A DNA stretch of 64,000 bases from positions 38,745,359 to 38,809,358 of the forward strand of contig JALGQZ010000009.1 of NCBI GenBank assembly GCA_023105745.1. The letters are read 5' to 3'. The stretch's first letter is position 1; each line of letters opens with the position of its first letter. Origin of the DNA: Austropuccinia psidii. Lineage: Eukaryota; Basidiomycota; Pucciniomycetes; Pucciniales; Sphaerophragmiaceae. The notes below the pieces were generated by a model. It had not been told where the DNA came from, made no database searches, and worked only from the letters and a program-made list of their open reading frames with translations. This document shows positions 11,851-24,022 of the stretch, piece by piece. A program made the translations under genes and the position numbers.

Positions 11851-12197
11851 TAAAATCTTCTGATAGTAATGCCTTGGCCACTGCTGTCAACAGTGTTGCT
11901 CTGGTTGGTGAGCTTAAGACACCTTCCCTTCCTTCTTCTGTCCATATCCCTTCCATAATGCCATCTCAGTCATTTCTTAAATAAAGAGATGAGGTTTTTA
12001 AAGAGATAAAATATGTTGGATAAGATGTTTCTATATCTTCACTTCACCTCTTTCAAGGGGATATAGACCTACTTCCCTTATCTTTTCATGCCTCCCTGGA
12101 GGAGCGGTGGGATGAGGGGGAAGAGCCAGAAGAAATTTAAACTGTATTGAAGGTAGTCCATTCTGCTTATCACCAATATTTGGATGTATTTTAAAAG

Positions 12198-13064
12198 GTG
12201 AAAGCAGAGGAACTTCCACCACACTGCACCTATGATCATCAGATAAAACTTGAGGCTCTTCTACCTCCAGTTGGTGCTATATACTCATTATCAAAAAAAG
12301 AGTCAGAAACACTGCGGGCCTACATTTCAGAGAATGTAGAGAAAGGTTTTGTAAGGCCAAGCTCCTCTTCAACAGGGGAACCTTTTGTTTTTGTCAAGAA
12401 AAAGGATGCAGGCCTTTGTTTGTGTGTTGACTACTGCAAGCTCAATGCTGTCACTAGGAAGAACAGGTCTGCTGTTCCTCCTATTAACCAGCTTCTTACC
12501 GTATTAAATGTTTCCACTATCTTCTCCAAGATAGATCTGCGTGGTAGATATAATCTCCTGAGAATCAAAGAGGGGGATGAGGACTTAACTGCCTTCAGAG
12601 CCAAATATGGTAGTCATGAGTGTTTGGTTATGCCATTTAGCCTTACCAATTTTGCAGCTTCTTTCCAGAATGTTGTGAATGATGTATTTGCATATTTCTT
12701 AGATATTTTTGTTTTAGTTTGTCTGGATGATATTATGGTCTTTTCTAGCTCTGAGGAGGAACATATAAAAAATGTGGCCTCTGTCCCCCAAAGACTGAGG
12801 GAAAATAATTTGTTTGCCAAAGCCTCCAAGTGTGTATTACATGCCTCAAGTATGGAATCATTGGGCTATGTTGTTTCAAGTGATGGCCTCAAGATGGATT
12901 CTTCAAAGGTTCAGAAAATCCGCAATTGGCCTCAGCCCAAGAACATCAAAGCTCTTCAATCCTTCCTTGGCTTTGCCAATTTCTACTGTTGTTTCATTAA
13001 AAATTACTCCAAAAAATCACTGCTCTCACTTCTCTTCTTGAAAAAGACTCTCCTTTTATGTTAA
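12198..13064 (+). pseudogene. D2 reverse transcriptase
   Basis: Open for 288 codons. Visible RT landmarks are a Val-Asp-Tyr-x-Lys-Leu-Asn motif, Lys-Ile-Asp-Leu-Arg, the Met-Pro-Phe-x-Leu-Thr-Asn segment, and Leu-Asp-Asp in place of the catalytic Tyr-x-Asp-Asp box (about 12722-12735), then a Gly-Phe-x-Asn-Phe-Tyr thumb motif near the end. Order and spacing are those of Ty3/gypsy. The piece between 11850 and 12198 contains frame breaks. Confidence 0.8.
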
Positions 13065-13582
13065 ATGAGGAAGCTCTTAGTCAGTTTCAAATACGCAAAG
13101 AAGAATTCACCACTGCTCCTCTCTTATCCCATTTCAAGCATTCTCTAACAACTATTGTAGAGACTGATGCTTCTGATTATGCCTTGGGTGCTGTACCAAG
13201 TCAGGTCAATGTTTCAGGAAAGCCTCCCGGTGCATTTGACAGTTGCAATCTTCTCCCAGCTGAGCTGAACTCTGAAATTCATGACAAGGAGCTCCTTGGG
13301 TAAGTTTAAGCTCTCAAGCGCTGGAGAGCTTTTCTTCTTTCTCTTTACAATCCCTTTGAGGTCTTGACAGACCACTCTTCCCTTCAGTATTTCATGTCTT
13401 CCAAAGTTCTTACTTGTCGTCAGGCCCGGTGGGCTGAATGTCTTTCTCAGTTTCATTTCACTATCACTTACCGCCCAGGCAGGCTGGCCACTTTACCAGA
13501 TGCTTTGTCATGTCAGGATGACGTGTACCCAGAGAGGGGGTGGACTTTATCAGCAAGAATCCTCAGAATTTTCATCAAGTAA
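13058..13582 (+). pseudogene. D2 RNase H
   Basis: Two overlapping open pieces. The first (13058-13303) has Glu-Thr-Asp-Ala-Ser-Asp, the first catalytic Asp region of Ty3/gypsy RNase H. The second (13364-13582) begins Thr-Asp-His-Ser-Ser-Leu and has Ala-Arg-Trp-Ala-Glu and Pro-Asp-Ala-Leu-Ser, the usual end of the domain. A stop and frame changes lie between them. It would degrade the RNA of the RNA-DNA hybrid. Confidence 0.75.
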
Positions 13583-13789
13583 TCAAGCAGGATGTAATTC
13601 AAGAGTCAAGATTATTCCCAATCAAAATGAAAATATTCTCTGATTTAGTTGACAAGATTTAAAAATAGGTATGGAAAGACAAAGACTATAAAGAAATGCT
13701 CCAGAAACTAGCAAGGGTGCATCAGTTACAGGTTATTCTCTTGAACCTCAAGGCAAGTTGTTATTATTCAAAGATATAGTGTAAATCCC

Positions 13790-14092
13790 AAGCACTGAAG
13801 AAATCCAACTCAATATTATTCAAAAGCATCATGACTCACCATTGGCTGGCAATCCTGGCCAGGAGAAGAAACTCAAGCTGATCTAGAGGGCTTTTCAGTG
13901 GGCTGGTATGAATCAATTCATTAAGGACTATGTTTCCTCATTTCAGCAATGTTCAAGAAATAAGAACATTCATCATAAGAAGTTTGGATTACTCAAGCCT
14001 CTTCAAATTCCGTTTGGTCCTTGGAATGCTTTATCAATGGACTTCATCACTCAATTGACACTATCCAACAACTTTGATTCAATGCTAGTAGT
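13790..14092 (+). pseudogene. D2 integrase, first part, cut by element B2
   Basis: The zinc-binding region is degraded but readable, with Gly-Asn-Pro-Gly, a stop, and one Cys of the pair at about 13956. Then comes Ser-Met-Asp-Phe-Ile (about 14035-14049), which holds the first catalytic Asp. The frame runs to Val-Val at 14092, where B2 starts. Codons resume in phase at 46372. Confidence 0.75.
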
Positions 14093-14183
14093 TGTGAGCC
14101 TTGGGGTATATTTTACATACCCAAATAGGCCACAATTATCTTAAAAAGAAATTCTGAATTATGCATAACTGCTAATTCATGCA
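14093..14183 (+). repeat. B2 5' LTR, piece 1
   Basis: First 91 bases of the B LTR, beginning TGTGAGCCTTGGGG. The start resembles the A LTR start on the minus strand (62813 downward), which places A and B in one clade. Cut by the C LTR at 14184. Confidence 0.75.
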
Positions 14184-16178
14184 TGTTTGTATTCCATACC
14201 ATTTTTTTTCACCAGGATCAAGCTCATAGTACCCCATAAGAGCAGTAAATCCAGCCTACAGGCAGACTTACACTCAAATTCTACATCAAAAGGTCAATTT
14301 TACAGCAAGAAGCTGGATTTAACTCATAAACCCATGGCACAGGCACCAAAGGGAAGTGTATCTGTTTAAATAAATTATTCAGTTTCATTATGCATATGTA
14401 AAAAATTAGGTTACATATAGTAAACTAGTTACAACAAATAAGGTACCACCCTTTAAATTACACAATCCACCCAGCCTTACACCCCCTTATAGCTACAGGA
14501 CTCATGCAGGAAGAAAAGGACACCTGCATGAATTACACAGCAACCTAGAGCTTGACATAGAAAAGTCACATGATGCAAAGCTCAACTCCATGGAATTCCT
14601 GCAATTCATTTACAACACAGCCCCAGGGGTACCTTATATTATATCCACAGTAACCCAACTTAAAACCTTAAAACAGAATCAAAATTATTTACACCACTAA
14701 TCCCCTCATGCAAACCAAAGCTAGTTACAACAGGCTGCATGCAGTACACAATTCCAATTAAATCTCAACCACATGACTATGCAGAGCATGTGTCAAACTC
14801 AAAAATCACATCATCTCATACATAACAGTAAATTCATCAGTGAAAGAAATTATCACATGACCTCATTTCAAAGTTCAAAAAGAAGAAAAATAACCATGAC
14901 ACTTGCGTAAATTACACAGCCACTTCTACCAAACCTAAAATAAGACATATGCAAAGGAATTAAAAGGTCATCATGTGATACTGCAACCACCAACAGAATA
15001 TCATGTGACAGAGAAAGGCTGTGCACAAGAAAACTCCTCAGCCAAAATGAAATCACCTCATGCATGCAAGGAAAATCCAAGAAAATCACATCGAAATTAG
15101 CTCACCAAAAGACCATCATGTGATGAATGGAGGCTATGCAGAGAAAAAATTATCACCCAACCTTAAATCACCTGACCCATGCAAGAAAGGTCCTCACCAA
15201 AACTGGAGTCACATGATGAAATCAAGAGGAATTAGAGTGGAAAAAGACAGCTCCCATGGAGGGCCCCCTGGGCTCACAAAAAGTATAAATAGAGGGGCTC
15301 CCTCCTCCCAAATTTCAAATTCCCCCATGCAAATTATATCCCATGCACATTATATCCTCTGCACATTGCAAGCACAGGAATAATTCATCCCTCACCTGGA
15401 AGGTAGTCCAGTATATTTTAGTACTATTACTTGCCCAGTAGCTAAGCTCAGTGGAAGTATAGTGTTGAAGATTACCCAGTAGCTAAGCTCAGTGGAATCT
15501 TATTATTCAAAAAAAAAAGAATTTACCCAGTACCCAGAATTAGGGTTGGTACTCTATTAAAATACTCTATCCAGTAAAATTAACACCATTATCAAGACTT
15601 AAAAATAACTTACCCCTTTAAAAATCCAATAGCAAAGAACCTTACCTCTTAACTTTAACAAATACAATTTTATCTTATTATTGACCACTCTTAAAAAAAG
15701 TAACAAACATTTAAAAAAAATTATTTTACTATATTGAAAGTTTAACTTAACAAAATTACCTTTATCAAACTCATCAAATTTTCCAGAAAACCTTAAATAG
15801 CTCATCTTACCAAGGATTTATCACCAAGAAGAAACAACTCAGCTCAATTTAACCAAAAATATTAAAATTAAACAGACAAGTATTTCATTAAGATCTAAAA
15901 ATTAACCAAATTACTGACATTTATTTTTTATATTATTTATTGAATAGGTCTGATCTGAGACTGCTGAATTTCTTCTTCTGCAGTTATAAAGCCACTTACT
16001 AATTTTATTTTTGTTTGTGAGCTCCAAGGAAGATTTTGTTCAGTATTTTAGGAGGGGCAGGCAATACACCCTTGCCACCCTTGGTTACAGGAGTTATTAG
16101 CAATTCAAAACTAGTTACCTGTGATTTCCCCCTCCAGGTACTGCCTAATTATAATCCCACACAAGAGGAGTTCCCACA
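14184..16178 (+). repeat. C 5' LTR
   Basis: 1,995 bp, matching 38223-40210 with scattered substitutions and small indels, visibly more than between the LTRs of elements A or G. It contains a clear TATA box at 15284-15292 and CATG-rich sequence (tgcatgaa, catgtga words) from 14500 to 15370. A short direct repeat, 'cccagtagctaagctcagtgg', occurs at about 15435 and 15475. Confidence 0.9.
15284..15292 (+). promoter_or_regulatory. TATA box in C 5' LTR
   Basis: TATAAATAG, about 60% into the LTR and followed within 30 bases by a C/T-rich segment, as expected for a U3-R promoter. The 3' LTR has TATAAAGAG at the same place (39320-39328). Confidence 0.6.
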
Positions 16179-16180
16179 TC

Positions 16181-16198
16181 TGGTGTCCCAACAGTCGC
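16181..16198 (+). promoter_or_regulatory. C primer-binding site
   Basis: TGGTGTCCCAACAGTCGC starts two bases after the LTR end. The TGG start and the distance fit a tRNA 3'-end primer site; the tRNA is not identified. Confidence 0.6.
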
Positions 16199-16548
16199 AG
16201 ACAACCTTAACTAAAATAAAAAAATCAATCAAATTACAATAAATTATAAAATTTTTAACTACTCCAAGAATACTTTTTTTTATAACTAAAACTGGAGTCA
16301 AATAATCAAAATCAGCCAAAACCATCATCTAAAGAATCTGAATCATCAACTTACTCTGAACCCTACTATTATCCACCAAAGCAAAAAACAGAAGTAGGGG
16401 AGGAACCAAACAAATATTCAAACTTCCCAATTGCAACACCAAGAACCAATAAAAGGGACTTGAAGGTTGTGGATAAATTATTCCTTGATCTGCTTGAAAG
16501 AAACAAACTCAATAATTCAATTCAAAAGAAGAGATAAATAAATCAAAA

Positions 16549-17852
16549 ATGGATAAACCTTCATCATCAAAATTACCCTCCAGTATTGAGGAAATTCACA
16601 AAGAAAACCTTAATGAAGAGACTGTTGAAGGACAGGAAGAAATGTCTTCAACAGAGAGACTTCAGCAGAAGATGCTAGAAATGCAAGCAGAATTACTAGC
16701 ACTAATCAAAAAGGAAGGAAAAAACAAATCATCAACTTATACTCCACAAAATAGTCCACTTGAGGAACAGACCGCCCTTCCAAGATCATTCAGGCAGCAT
16801 GGATCACGTTCACCTTATCCTAGACCCATGGCCACATCAACAACTTATACAGAACAAAGACAAAGTACCTTACCAAGAAGAGTCAACATTTCTTCACAAA
16901 TCCTAACTCCATCACATCAAGAAATTCCAAGAAACACTAATCCAATTGTGAAAATCAGAGCCAAGGACTATAACTTATGGTTTGATGGAAAGGATGTTGA
17001 AAGATTCATCAAGAAAGTTGAAAATATTTCAGAAATTGAAGGAGAAAGTGGAAGAGACATTGCAAGACAAATAGCATTTTGGACAAAAGATGAAGAAAGC
17101 AGTTATCATATTGAAGGAATGCCAGGATATGAAACAGCTGATTGGGATCAATTGAAAGTGGATATGAAAAGAAGATTGGGAACAGTCTCACCTGAAAAAA
17201 GATACAGATTATCCTCAATCACTGATTTATTCACAAAACCTCAACAAGAAGGTGGAATAAGAAACATGACTCAATACAGAAAATTCATTGGGGAATATGA
17301 AGCAATAATCACTTACCTCAAAAGATACCAATATATCCAAGGTGATATCAATCATAACCAGGAAACATTGGCCAGCCTTTCCACTAGTGTTCAAGAATCA
17401 ATTTACAAATAAATGATTAAAGACAGAGCTATGGTTCAAGCCTTGGATGGAGGTTACATCATTCCAAGATTGGATATTTTGAAATTATACATTGAACAAG
17501 ACTTGGAGGCCAAGGTTCTGATACAACAAAAAAATTTTCTAAACCAAGACCTGCAGAAAAGAAAATAGGATTTGAGGATGAAAACTTCGAGGAAGTTTTA
17601 TAACAAGTAAAAGAACTCACCCAAAAGATCAAAACTCCTCCACAGCCAGAACCTCAACCAATAAATGAGGGGAAAGAATCAGTTAAAGAAGTTTTAAATC
17701 ACCTCAAAACCTTATCAGAAGCAGTTAATCCACCAAGAAGGAAATGGAACAATAATCAAGAGCAAAGATACCCCCAGAATAATCAGCCATACAGAACCAG
17801 GAACCCCTTACCACCATTTTCATCTAGTTACCAACCATACATACCAGCTCAA
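16549..17852 (+). pseudogene. C gag, matrix-capsid part
   Basis: Open from ATG 16549 to TAA 17410-17412 (287 codons). It continues in frame for about 50 codons after the stop and then shifts frame near 17565. An acidic Gln/Glu-rich N-terminus (residues ~15-65) precedes a capsid-like domain from about residue 140, containing Phe-Asp-Gly-Lys-Asp-Val-Glu-Arg-Phe and several Trp, as in Ty3/gypsy capsids with a retrotrans-gag fold. Sequence 16179-16548 is leader. Confidence 0.7.
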
Positions 17853-18637
17853 ATGGCTCCAAAACTACCAATTAAATGTGCTTACTGCAAGGAAGAAGGA
17901 CATTCAGCAACTAGATGCACTCACCTTGCTGAAGATTTGGACAAAAGAATTGTCAGAACCCAAGGAGTATCTTACCTCTTTCCCAACTATCAGACAGTAC
18001 CTATGCAAGGAAATGAAAGTGCCAAAGACATCGTCAGGGCCTTTGCAAAAGAACAAGCAGAACTCAACAAGAAATTCATGGACAAAGATGTGGTAAAACC
18101 TAAACCAGAAGAAGAGTTTAAGACCACTGAAAAGAAATAAGAAGATAAATAAACCTCAATTGCACATGTGGAAGATTGGTCAAATTGGAAACCACCTTCC
18201 ATTTCCTCAGCCATTGACCCTATTGAATCACACATTGGATTAAGGCAGACAAAACAAAGGTTGGAAAGACAATCCCAAAATCAAGAGCCAAAGAAGAAAT
18301 CAGCTATTCCAGGAAATTACATTGAAGAAGAAAAAGAAGAGGAAAGATTAATAATTCCTACCGAATTCCAAAATTCAAATATTCCAAAACCAGACCAACC
18401 TGAGGAGGAAATTCAAAATATTTCCAATAAGAATGAAGATGATGAAATTCCCAAAGAATAAAAGAAGTTCATAAAACCTCAAAAGAAACAAGTTGAAACT
18501 AAATTGGAAATTGACAAAATTATTAAGAAAATTATGCAACAAAAGATCAACCTTACCATTGAAGAAATTTTGAGGATGTCACCCAATTTTGTCCATAAAC
18601 TACAGGAATTATCAGAAAAAGACAAGGAAAAAAATTA
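17853..18637 (+). pseudogene. C gag, nucleocapsid with CCHC zinc knuckle
   Basis: One frame with TAA stops at 18138-18140 and 18459-18461. Near the start is Cys-Ala-Tyr-Cys-Lys-Glu-Glu-Gly-His-Ser-Ala-Thr-Arg-Cys, a perfect CX2CX4HX4C knuckle (about 17877-17918), which binds genomic RNA in packaging. The rest is Lys/Glu-rich and leads into the protease. Confidence 0.75.
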
Positions 18638-18675
18638 AATCACTCAACTCAATGGATATTCAAGAAAGATTATTA

Positions 18676-19911
18676 TAATTTGGATTCAAAGAAATACCAA
18701 AGCCCAAGATTCATTATGCTTGCCCTTTGGGATTTATGGAAATATTCATTGGGAAGGAAGAATATCCTATCAGAGCATTAGTGGGCACTGGGGCAGAACT
18801 CAACATTATACCAGAAGAAATAGCAATCAAAGCCTTACTCACAACAAGAAATATTAACATGAACCTTAGGAGAATTGGAGGCCATACTACTTCATTGGTT
18901 GCACTATCAGAATTCACTCCAATGATTTTGGCTTTAGGTGAAGAAACTCAAATTCATTTTTTCATTGCAAAAGGATCTGTCCATACATTACTTGGAAGAC
19001 CCTTTTTGGCAGACAATAAAATTAGGCTTGAATTTTCTCACAAACAAGGAGAAACACTGAGCTATCAAGAACCTGATGGAAGAAGATTATGCATGCCAAG
19101 ATGCAAACCTCACGCATTTGGATGGCAAACTGGTCCACCTACAGGAATAGATTTATGCAATATGGCAAAATTGGTCAGAAATACCCCAGGAAAGAAGCAT
19201 CAAAATGCAAAAAGAGACAATACCATAATCAATTTAACCCAGAAGACCCTAGAGTTATCCATATCTCCAAAAAGTGATAAATTTGGTCAAGATTTACAAA
19301 ATACCCAATGGCCAAACAACCTCAAAAGACAACTTGAAGACCCAACCTCTGAAGATGAATTACCCAACATAGTCTACAAGCCAATTGATAATGATGAAGA
19401 AATCTTCCAGATTTTGGTGGATGGAAATGAAAAAATAAATGGAAACCCTTTCAAATCTAAACCCAAAAGGAATAAAGTCAGATTTAGTGAATGTCATGAG
19501 CTTTCAGATGAAGAAATTATAAATGAAATTGAAAAGGACCTCAGAATTATGGAAGAAAGAGATAAAAATTTAATAGACACAGACCTTATCAACTTCTTGG
19601 ACAGACCATTGAACAACCAAGAAGAACCTTATGAATGGAAACTGGAAAACCCTGAAATTATTCAGCAACCTCCCAATGAAGAAGAAGAAACAGAATGCAT
19701 CTTAGAAAATGACTACACTTACATTTACCTGCCATACATCACCTTTGAAGACATTTATGGGGATGAAGCTCAAGAAATTTTATATGAAGATAAATACTTA
19801 TGTCACCTTCCAGGAGCAAGCTTGAACAATATCCAATTCTTAGATTTATTGACTGAAGAGGGAACTAAAGGTAACCTTGAAAAATTTTTTGGGATGAAAT
19901 ATTTGAAATGA
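18676..19911 (+). pseudogene. C aspartic protease with acidic C-terminal extension
   Basis: ATG at 18727, but the frame is open from about 18676. It has Val-Gly-Thr-Gly-Ala-Glu-Leu-Asn (about 18778-18801), matching the protease motif D-[ST]-G-A but with Gly at the catalytic Asp position, so this copy should be inactive. Leu-Leu-Gly-Arg-Pro-Phe (about 18988) is the second conserved patch. The last 150 residues are rich in Glu/Asp and contain a Leu-Pro-Tyr-Ile-x-Phe-Glu-Asp motif that recurs 1.4 kb downstream. Confidence 0.7.
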
Positions 19912-20177
19912 CCACACTACCAAGAAGAGGACTTTACTTCAATCAAATTTGGGCCCAGTGGTACCTTGGATTAAATGGATCAACATACCAAACTGGAAGA
20001 CTGAAATGGGTTGGAGATGGATATATATTCATTGATGAAGACTTATGGTGGTCAGAATTTCCATAAGAACCAGAGATGGAGGAAAGAAATAACTCTGTTG
20101 AAGCCCTCAAAGACCTTATTTTGGCCAGATTGCTCAATAGACACTCACCTTTCCCACCTGGGGGAGTTCAACTTTAA
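19909..20177 (+). pseudogene. C unknown domain, end of copy 1
   Basis: A frame change at the end of the protease ORF leads into about 90 codons rich in Trp, Tyr and Gly, with a stop at about 20066-20068. It corresponds to the second half of the domain repeated at 21267-21450 (Trp-x-Trp clusters around a Gly-rich turn). No known fold recognised. Confidence 0.45.
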
Positions 20178-20744
20178 ATAAAATCAACAAAATCAAGAAT
20201 GTTTCTCTAACAATGTATCAGTATCATTCATCAATGTATCATTAGTTTCTTTTTTCATTATCTCACAGGGAAGTGACTTCCTGCCTTAACAAAGAAGACA
20301 TTCATCAACAAGTTATTTCTTAAAAAATAAGAAAGAAAAATATAAAAAGAAAAAGCTTACAAAAAAAACAATCACCTCCACCATGGCCAATTCACCAATT
20401 TTTGAATCCAATGGGGAAGAACTAATAAAAGAAGACCAAAATTTTAATTAATATCCAATTTGGAAGCCATTCAATAAAGAAAACCTTGGAACTTTAAAGA
20501 TACTCCATCAATATTAAAAAAAAAAATTACCAATATCACTTACCCAAACCATAAATCACTAGGCAGTGACCTCCTGCCTTATCAAAGAGGAAATTCAATT
20601 TTATCAACCAAAATCACCATTTTCCTTCACCAAAACCCAATCATACCTAGGCAGTAACCTCCTGCCTTATCAAAGAGGAAAATCAAATTCTTATCAACCA
20701 AAATCACCAATTTCACTCACCCAAATCATAAAAATCACCAGGTA
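20178..20744 (+). repeat. Hairpin cluster I of element C
   Basis: Three near-identical blocks read GGCAG-TGACCTC-CTGCC, then ttatcaaagagg, at about 20562, 20649 and 20741 (the last with GGTAG), 87-92 bases apart. A fourth variant at 20269-20281 pairs GGAAG with CTTCC. Each 5-bp stem closes a 7-base loop. No reading frame passes through all of them. Confidence 0.6.
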
Positions 20745-21596
20745 GTGACCTCCTGCCTTATCAAAGAGGAATATCCAAGTTCTTACCCAAAATTACCATC
20801 CAAAATCCATTCAACCTACCCTCAAACTATTTTGATAAATCAACTCAATAATATTTTTTTTAATTCTTATTACCTTCAACACTTCCAAAATCCACCAAAC
20901 CCATCAAAAATAGAATCATGGCCAATACTTGAAGAAAATCCTTGGTCAATGGACACAGAAGGCAGCTGGCTAAAAGAAAAAGAAGTTTGGGCCAATTACA
21001 TCAATTAACAAGAATTAAATGAAAATCCTGACTGGTTCTGGAAAATAAAACCAGAACCTTGTCCTGATATTTCCACAATAGTCCTTCCATATATTTAGTT
21101 TGAGGACATCTTTGAAAAAGAAAAAGAACCAACAGAAAATCTAAATCCACATCCATGGAAAGAATTACCTGGATTCAACCTTACAAAATATGAATTCCTG
21201 GAGTTACTGACCTGGGATGGAGTTGATGGAAACCTTGGAAACCAATACTGGAATGAAATATTCCACATGGATGAAAACCTTGGGAAATCATTATTTTGGA
21301 GAACCTGGAAATGCCAAGACTGGCTCAATCTCCAGGATTCTGAAATTAAAAATGGAAACATCAGTAAACTCACAGGGGGATATACCATAAAAGATTCTAT
21401 TTGGGATTACCACTGGGAAGAAACACTTATACCAGAAATATTCATCCTCAAAGGTGGTGTAACTAAATTCAATACAGAAGAATGGAACTCTTTCTGTCAA
21501 GAATACTTGTTTAAAATTCTTAAAAGTGAAAAGTGGATGGGAGGAAATTTTATCAAACAAAAATTAGTGAAGAAGATACTTGGTCAAAGGAATTAA
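20745..21596 (+). pseudogene. C unknown protein, second copy of a duplicated domain
   Basis: One frame broken by TAA at 21006-21008 and TAG near 21097. The part from about 21012 repeats the C-terminal region of the protease ORF. In both, Leu-Pro-Tyr-Ile-x-Phe-Glu-Asp-Ile is followed about 25-30 residues later by Leu-Pro-Gly and Phe-Leu-x-Leu-Leu-Thr, then Gly-Asn-Leu, then Trp-rich sequence. It has many Trp, Glu and Asn and no membrane segment. Function unknown; it could be an extra ORF specific to this family. Confidence 0.55.
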
Positions 21597-22620
21597 AAGA
21601 AATCTTCCCTGCTAAGTCCCCAATTCTTTGTTATTTTTAAACCATCCCTTTCCATTAATATTACTATTTATTTATTTCATTTATTCTTTTACTCTTATTT
21701 CATTTTATTATTATTATTATTGAGTTTTTTTTTAAAGCTAAAAAAAAAAAGACCTTCAATTCATATAAGCTTAGAAGGAAAAATTAAAATATAAACCTCC
21801 TTGATATTGAAGGTTTTTTATAATTATATTTCTTTTGCTCAAGATCAAATATATATATATATAAATAATTATCACCAGTAATTCTCAGAAGAAAAGAACT
21901 TTAAAAAAAAATAGTTTCAATTGATTTTATATTAGTAGATGTTAGCTATATGAACAACTTACATGATGTTAAAGATCTATTTCCTTCTATTTTATTCTTA
22001 TTTTCTATCCCTTTTATTTTATTTCTTATTTTGTTATAAAAAACAAAAAGAATGAAAGAATAAATCCAAAAAAACAGATAGAATTAAATTTCACTCAAAT
22101 AATACTTGTTGATTAATACTAAATATATAAAAAATTACCTTAACTTGGAATATTTTATTTTATTTTATTTTATTTTTTTAAAAAAAAGATAAATAAAAAT
22201 AAATAAAAGGAGAAGTGATAGAGAAAGTAGATTTTCAAAATCTTTTTTATCCTCCACTATCAAAAACATTCATAGATAGATATGCAGCTGGCTTATTTAA
22301 CTTCTAGCTATCTATTTTATTTAAATTTAATTATTCTAATTTTAATTCATTTTTTATTTTTTAGAGTCAAACTTGATCTAAATTCTAATCTCAATTCTAC
22401 TTAGTTTTTTTTATTTTATTTTATTGAAGTTATTTTTCATTATTTTTTCAGAAAAAAAAACAAAAAAAAGGGGGGAAAGAGAAGAAAGCAGAGAGGAGGG
22501 GGGTATTTATAGGAAAACTCTTATTGAGGCTGACTTTTGGTTTCTCACTCAGAAAGTATATATTATCATCACTCTAACTCCACCAAGAAAAAAGCAGTAC
22601 ATGGCACTCTAACTCCAATC
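21597..22620. other. AT-rich non-coding stretch in C
   Basis: Long A and T runs, a short TA run near 21850 and a purine-rich patch at 22450-22500. No ORF or structured repeat that I can support. Confidence 0.5.
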
Positions 22621-24017
22621 AGAAGACATTAGTTTACAACCATAATACCATGCCCAAATAAAAGCCTTCTGCCGTTTACTGAAGTATTTTAAACAAAAGG
22701 AATTACTGTGGAAGCCAAATTAGCTTCATCACCAAACACAAGATAATACCACAATGGATGCTTTGGAGAGCACTACTACCTTGGCTTGGTAGAAGAACAA
22801 CAAAAATAAAGAAAGTAATACAGCCAGCTAAGTGACAGCTATACAATCCTGAAAGAGAAGTTCAACTCAAGCTAACAACTTTAACCGACTAATACCCTCA
22901 TCACTACAGATGATGACAGGTCTGATTTTGGGTGGAATTAGCTCTATCAGACTGGAAAGGTCGCAACAATGGGGAATCATGACCACGTCTTATCTTGGAG
23001 GAGGAGCTTGAGGACCTCTCTTACCAGACCTCCTGAGTGAGTGTGCCGCGGAGAATCTCAAAGCCAAACACAAATGAATATAAGTATTACAAGTTTAAAA
23101 TACTCGTAAACCAACAACCAAACCAGCCAAGGTGGTCTAAAACACAATAATTGCTTTCCAAGGACATTAGCAATTTTAAAACAGTAACCCAAAGTGATAT
23201 CAAGCCTCACTTGGTGTATACTATCCTAATCTAGCAAAAAGCTGTCCAATGCAAGGAATTTGACCTCCCAATGGTGTAGTCATATTTAGGAAATCAGATA
23301 GAAGGCATCCAATGTATCTTATGGCTACAAAGCAGCCACCCGATTTCATTCTAAGCACTGTAAAGGTGTAATAGCTCCCATAACAGCCCAAATAGAGCCA
23401 CCCAATGAGGTGTGGCGCCTTACAGATTTTTCCCGCCACCTCAAAGCAAATACCAAAATTACCCGACCACATTCTAAGCCTCATGAGGGGTATGTATGTG
23501 TTAATACAAATTATGAAGCCACCCAAAACACTTCAGAATATTTAGTGCAGGAGGGAGATAGAATACATAAAAAATTGGATTTAGATTGGTTGAAGGATTA
23601 AATGGAAACCATCTCTATTTGAAATGGTGTATAGACACCATCCAACTACCAAAGCACCCAACCCGACTCAATTCCGAGTACTGGAAGGGGTATTTGGCCT
23701 CTGAATCAGTCTATTCAATGAAAAAGACCACAGGAATCACTGAAACTACCCATGGGAAGCATTCAAGATTAATCACATGGCTTTTGACACCTATTGAGCC
23801 AAAAGCTTCTAATCCAAAGCTGTTTAAAGGTTCAAAAGGCCTTCCAACCAAAACTAAAACAGACCAGCTTTAACTTAAGCACTATAAAGGTGTAATAGCA
23901 CCAATCACAGCCCAAATACAGCCATCCGATGAGGAGTGGAGCCTTACAGGGGAAGCCAAAAGCCCTTATAATTACAAATCAGCCACACGAACTTGTCTCA
24001 AATAGTATAAGAGTGTT
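22621..24017. other. Less AT-rich non-coding segment with a direct repeat
   Basis: Visibly richer in GC and CpG than its surroundings. A block of about 70 bases at 23351-23421 (starting gcactgtaaaggtgtaatag) recurs with changes at 23878-23949. On the minus strand a GGGTGGCT-like word recurs near 23341, 23400, 23523, 23926 and 23983. No frame resembles a known protein. It may be C internal sequence or a separate older insertion. Confidence 0.4.
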
Positions 24018-24022
24018 CTGGA

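Noticed and set aside
23221..23526. 101-codon Cys/Gly-rich minus-strand ORF
   Set aside because: Part of its composition comes from the repeated GGGTGGCT-like words; no homology recognised.
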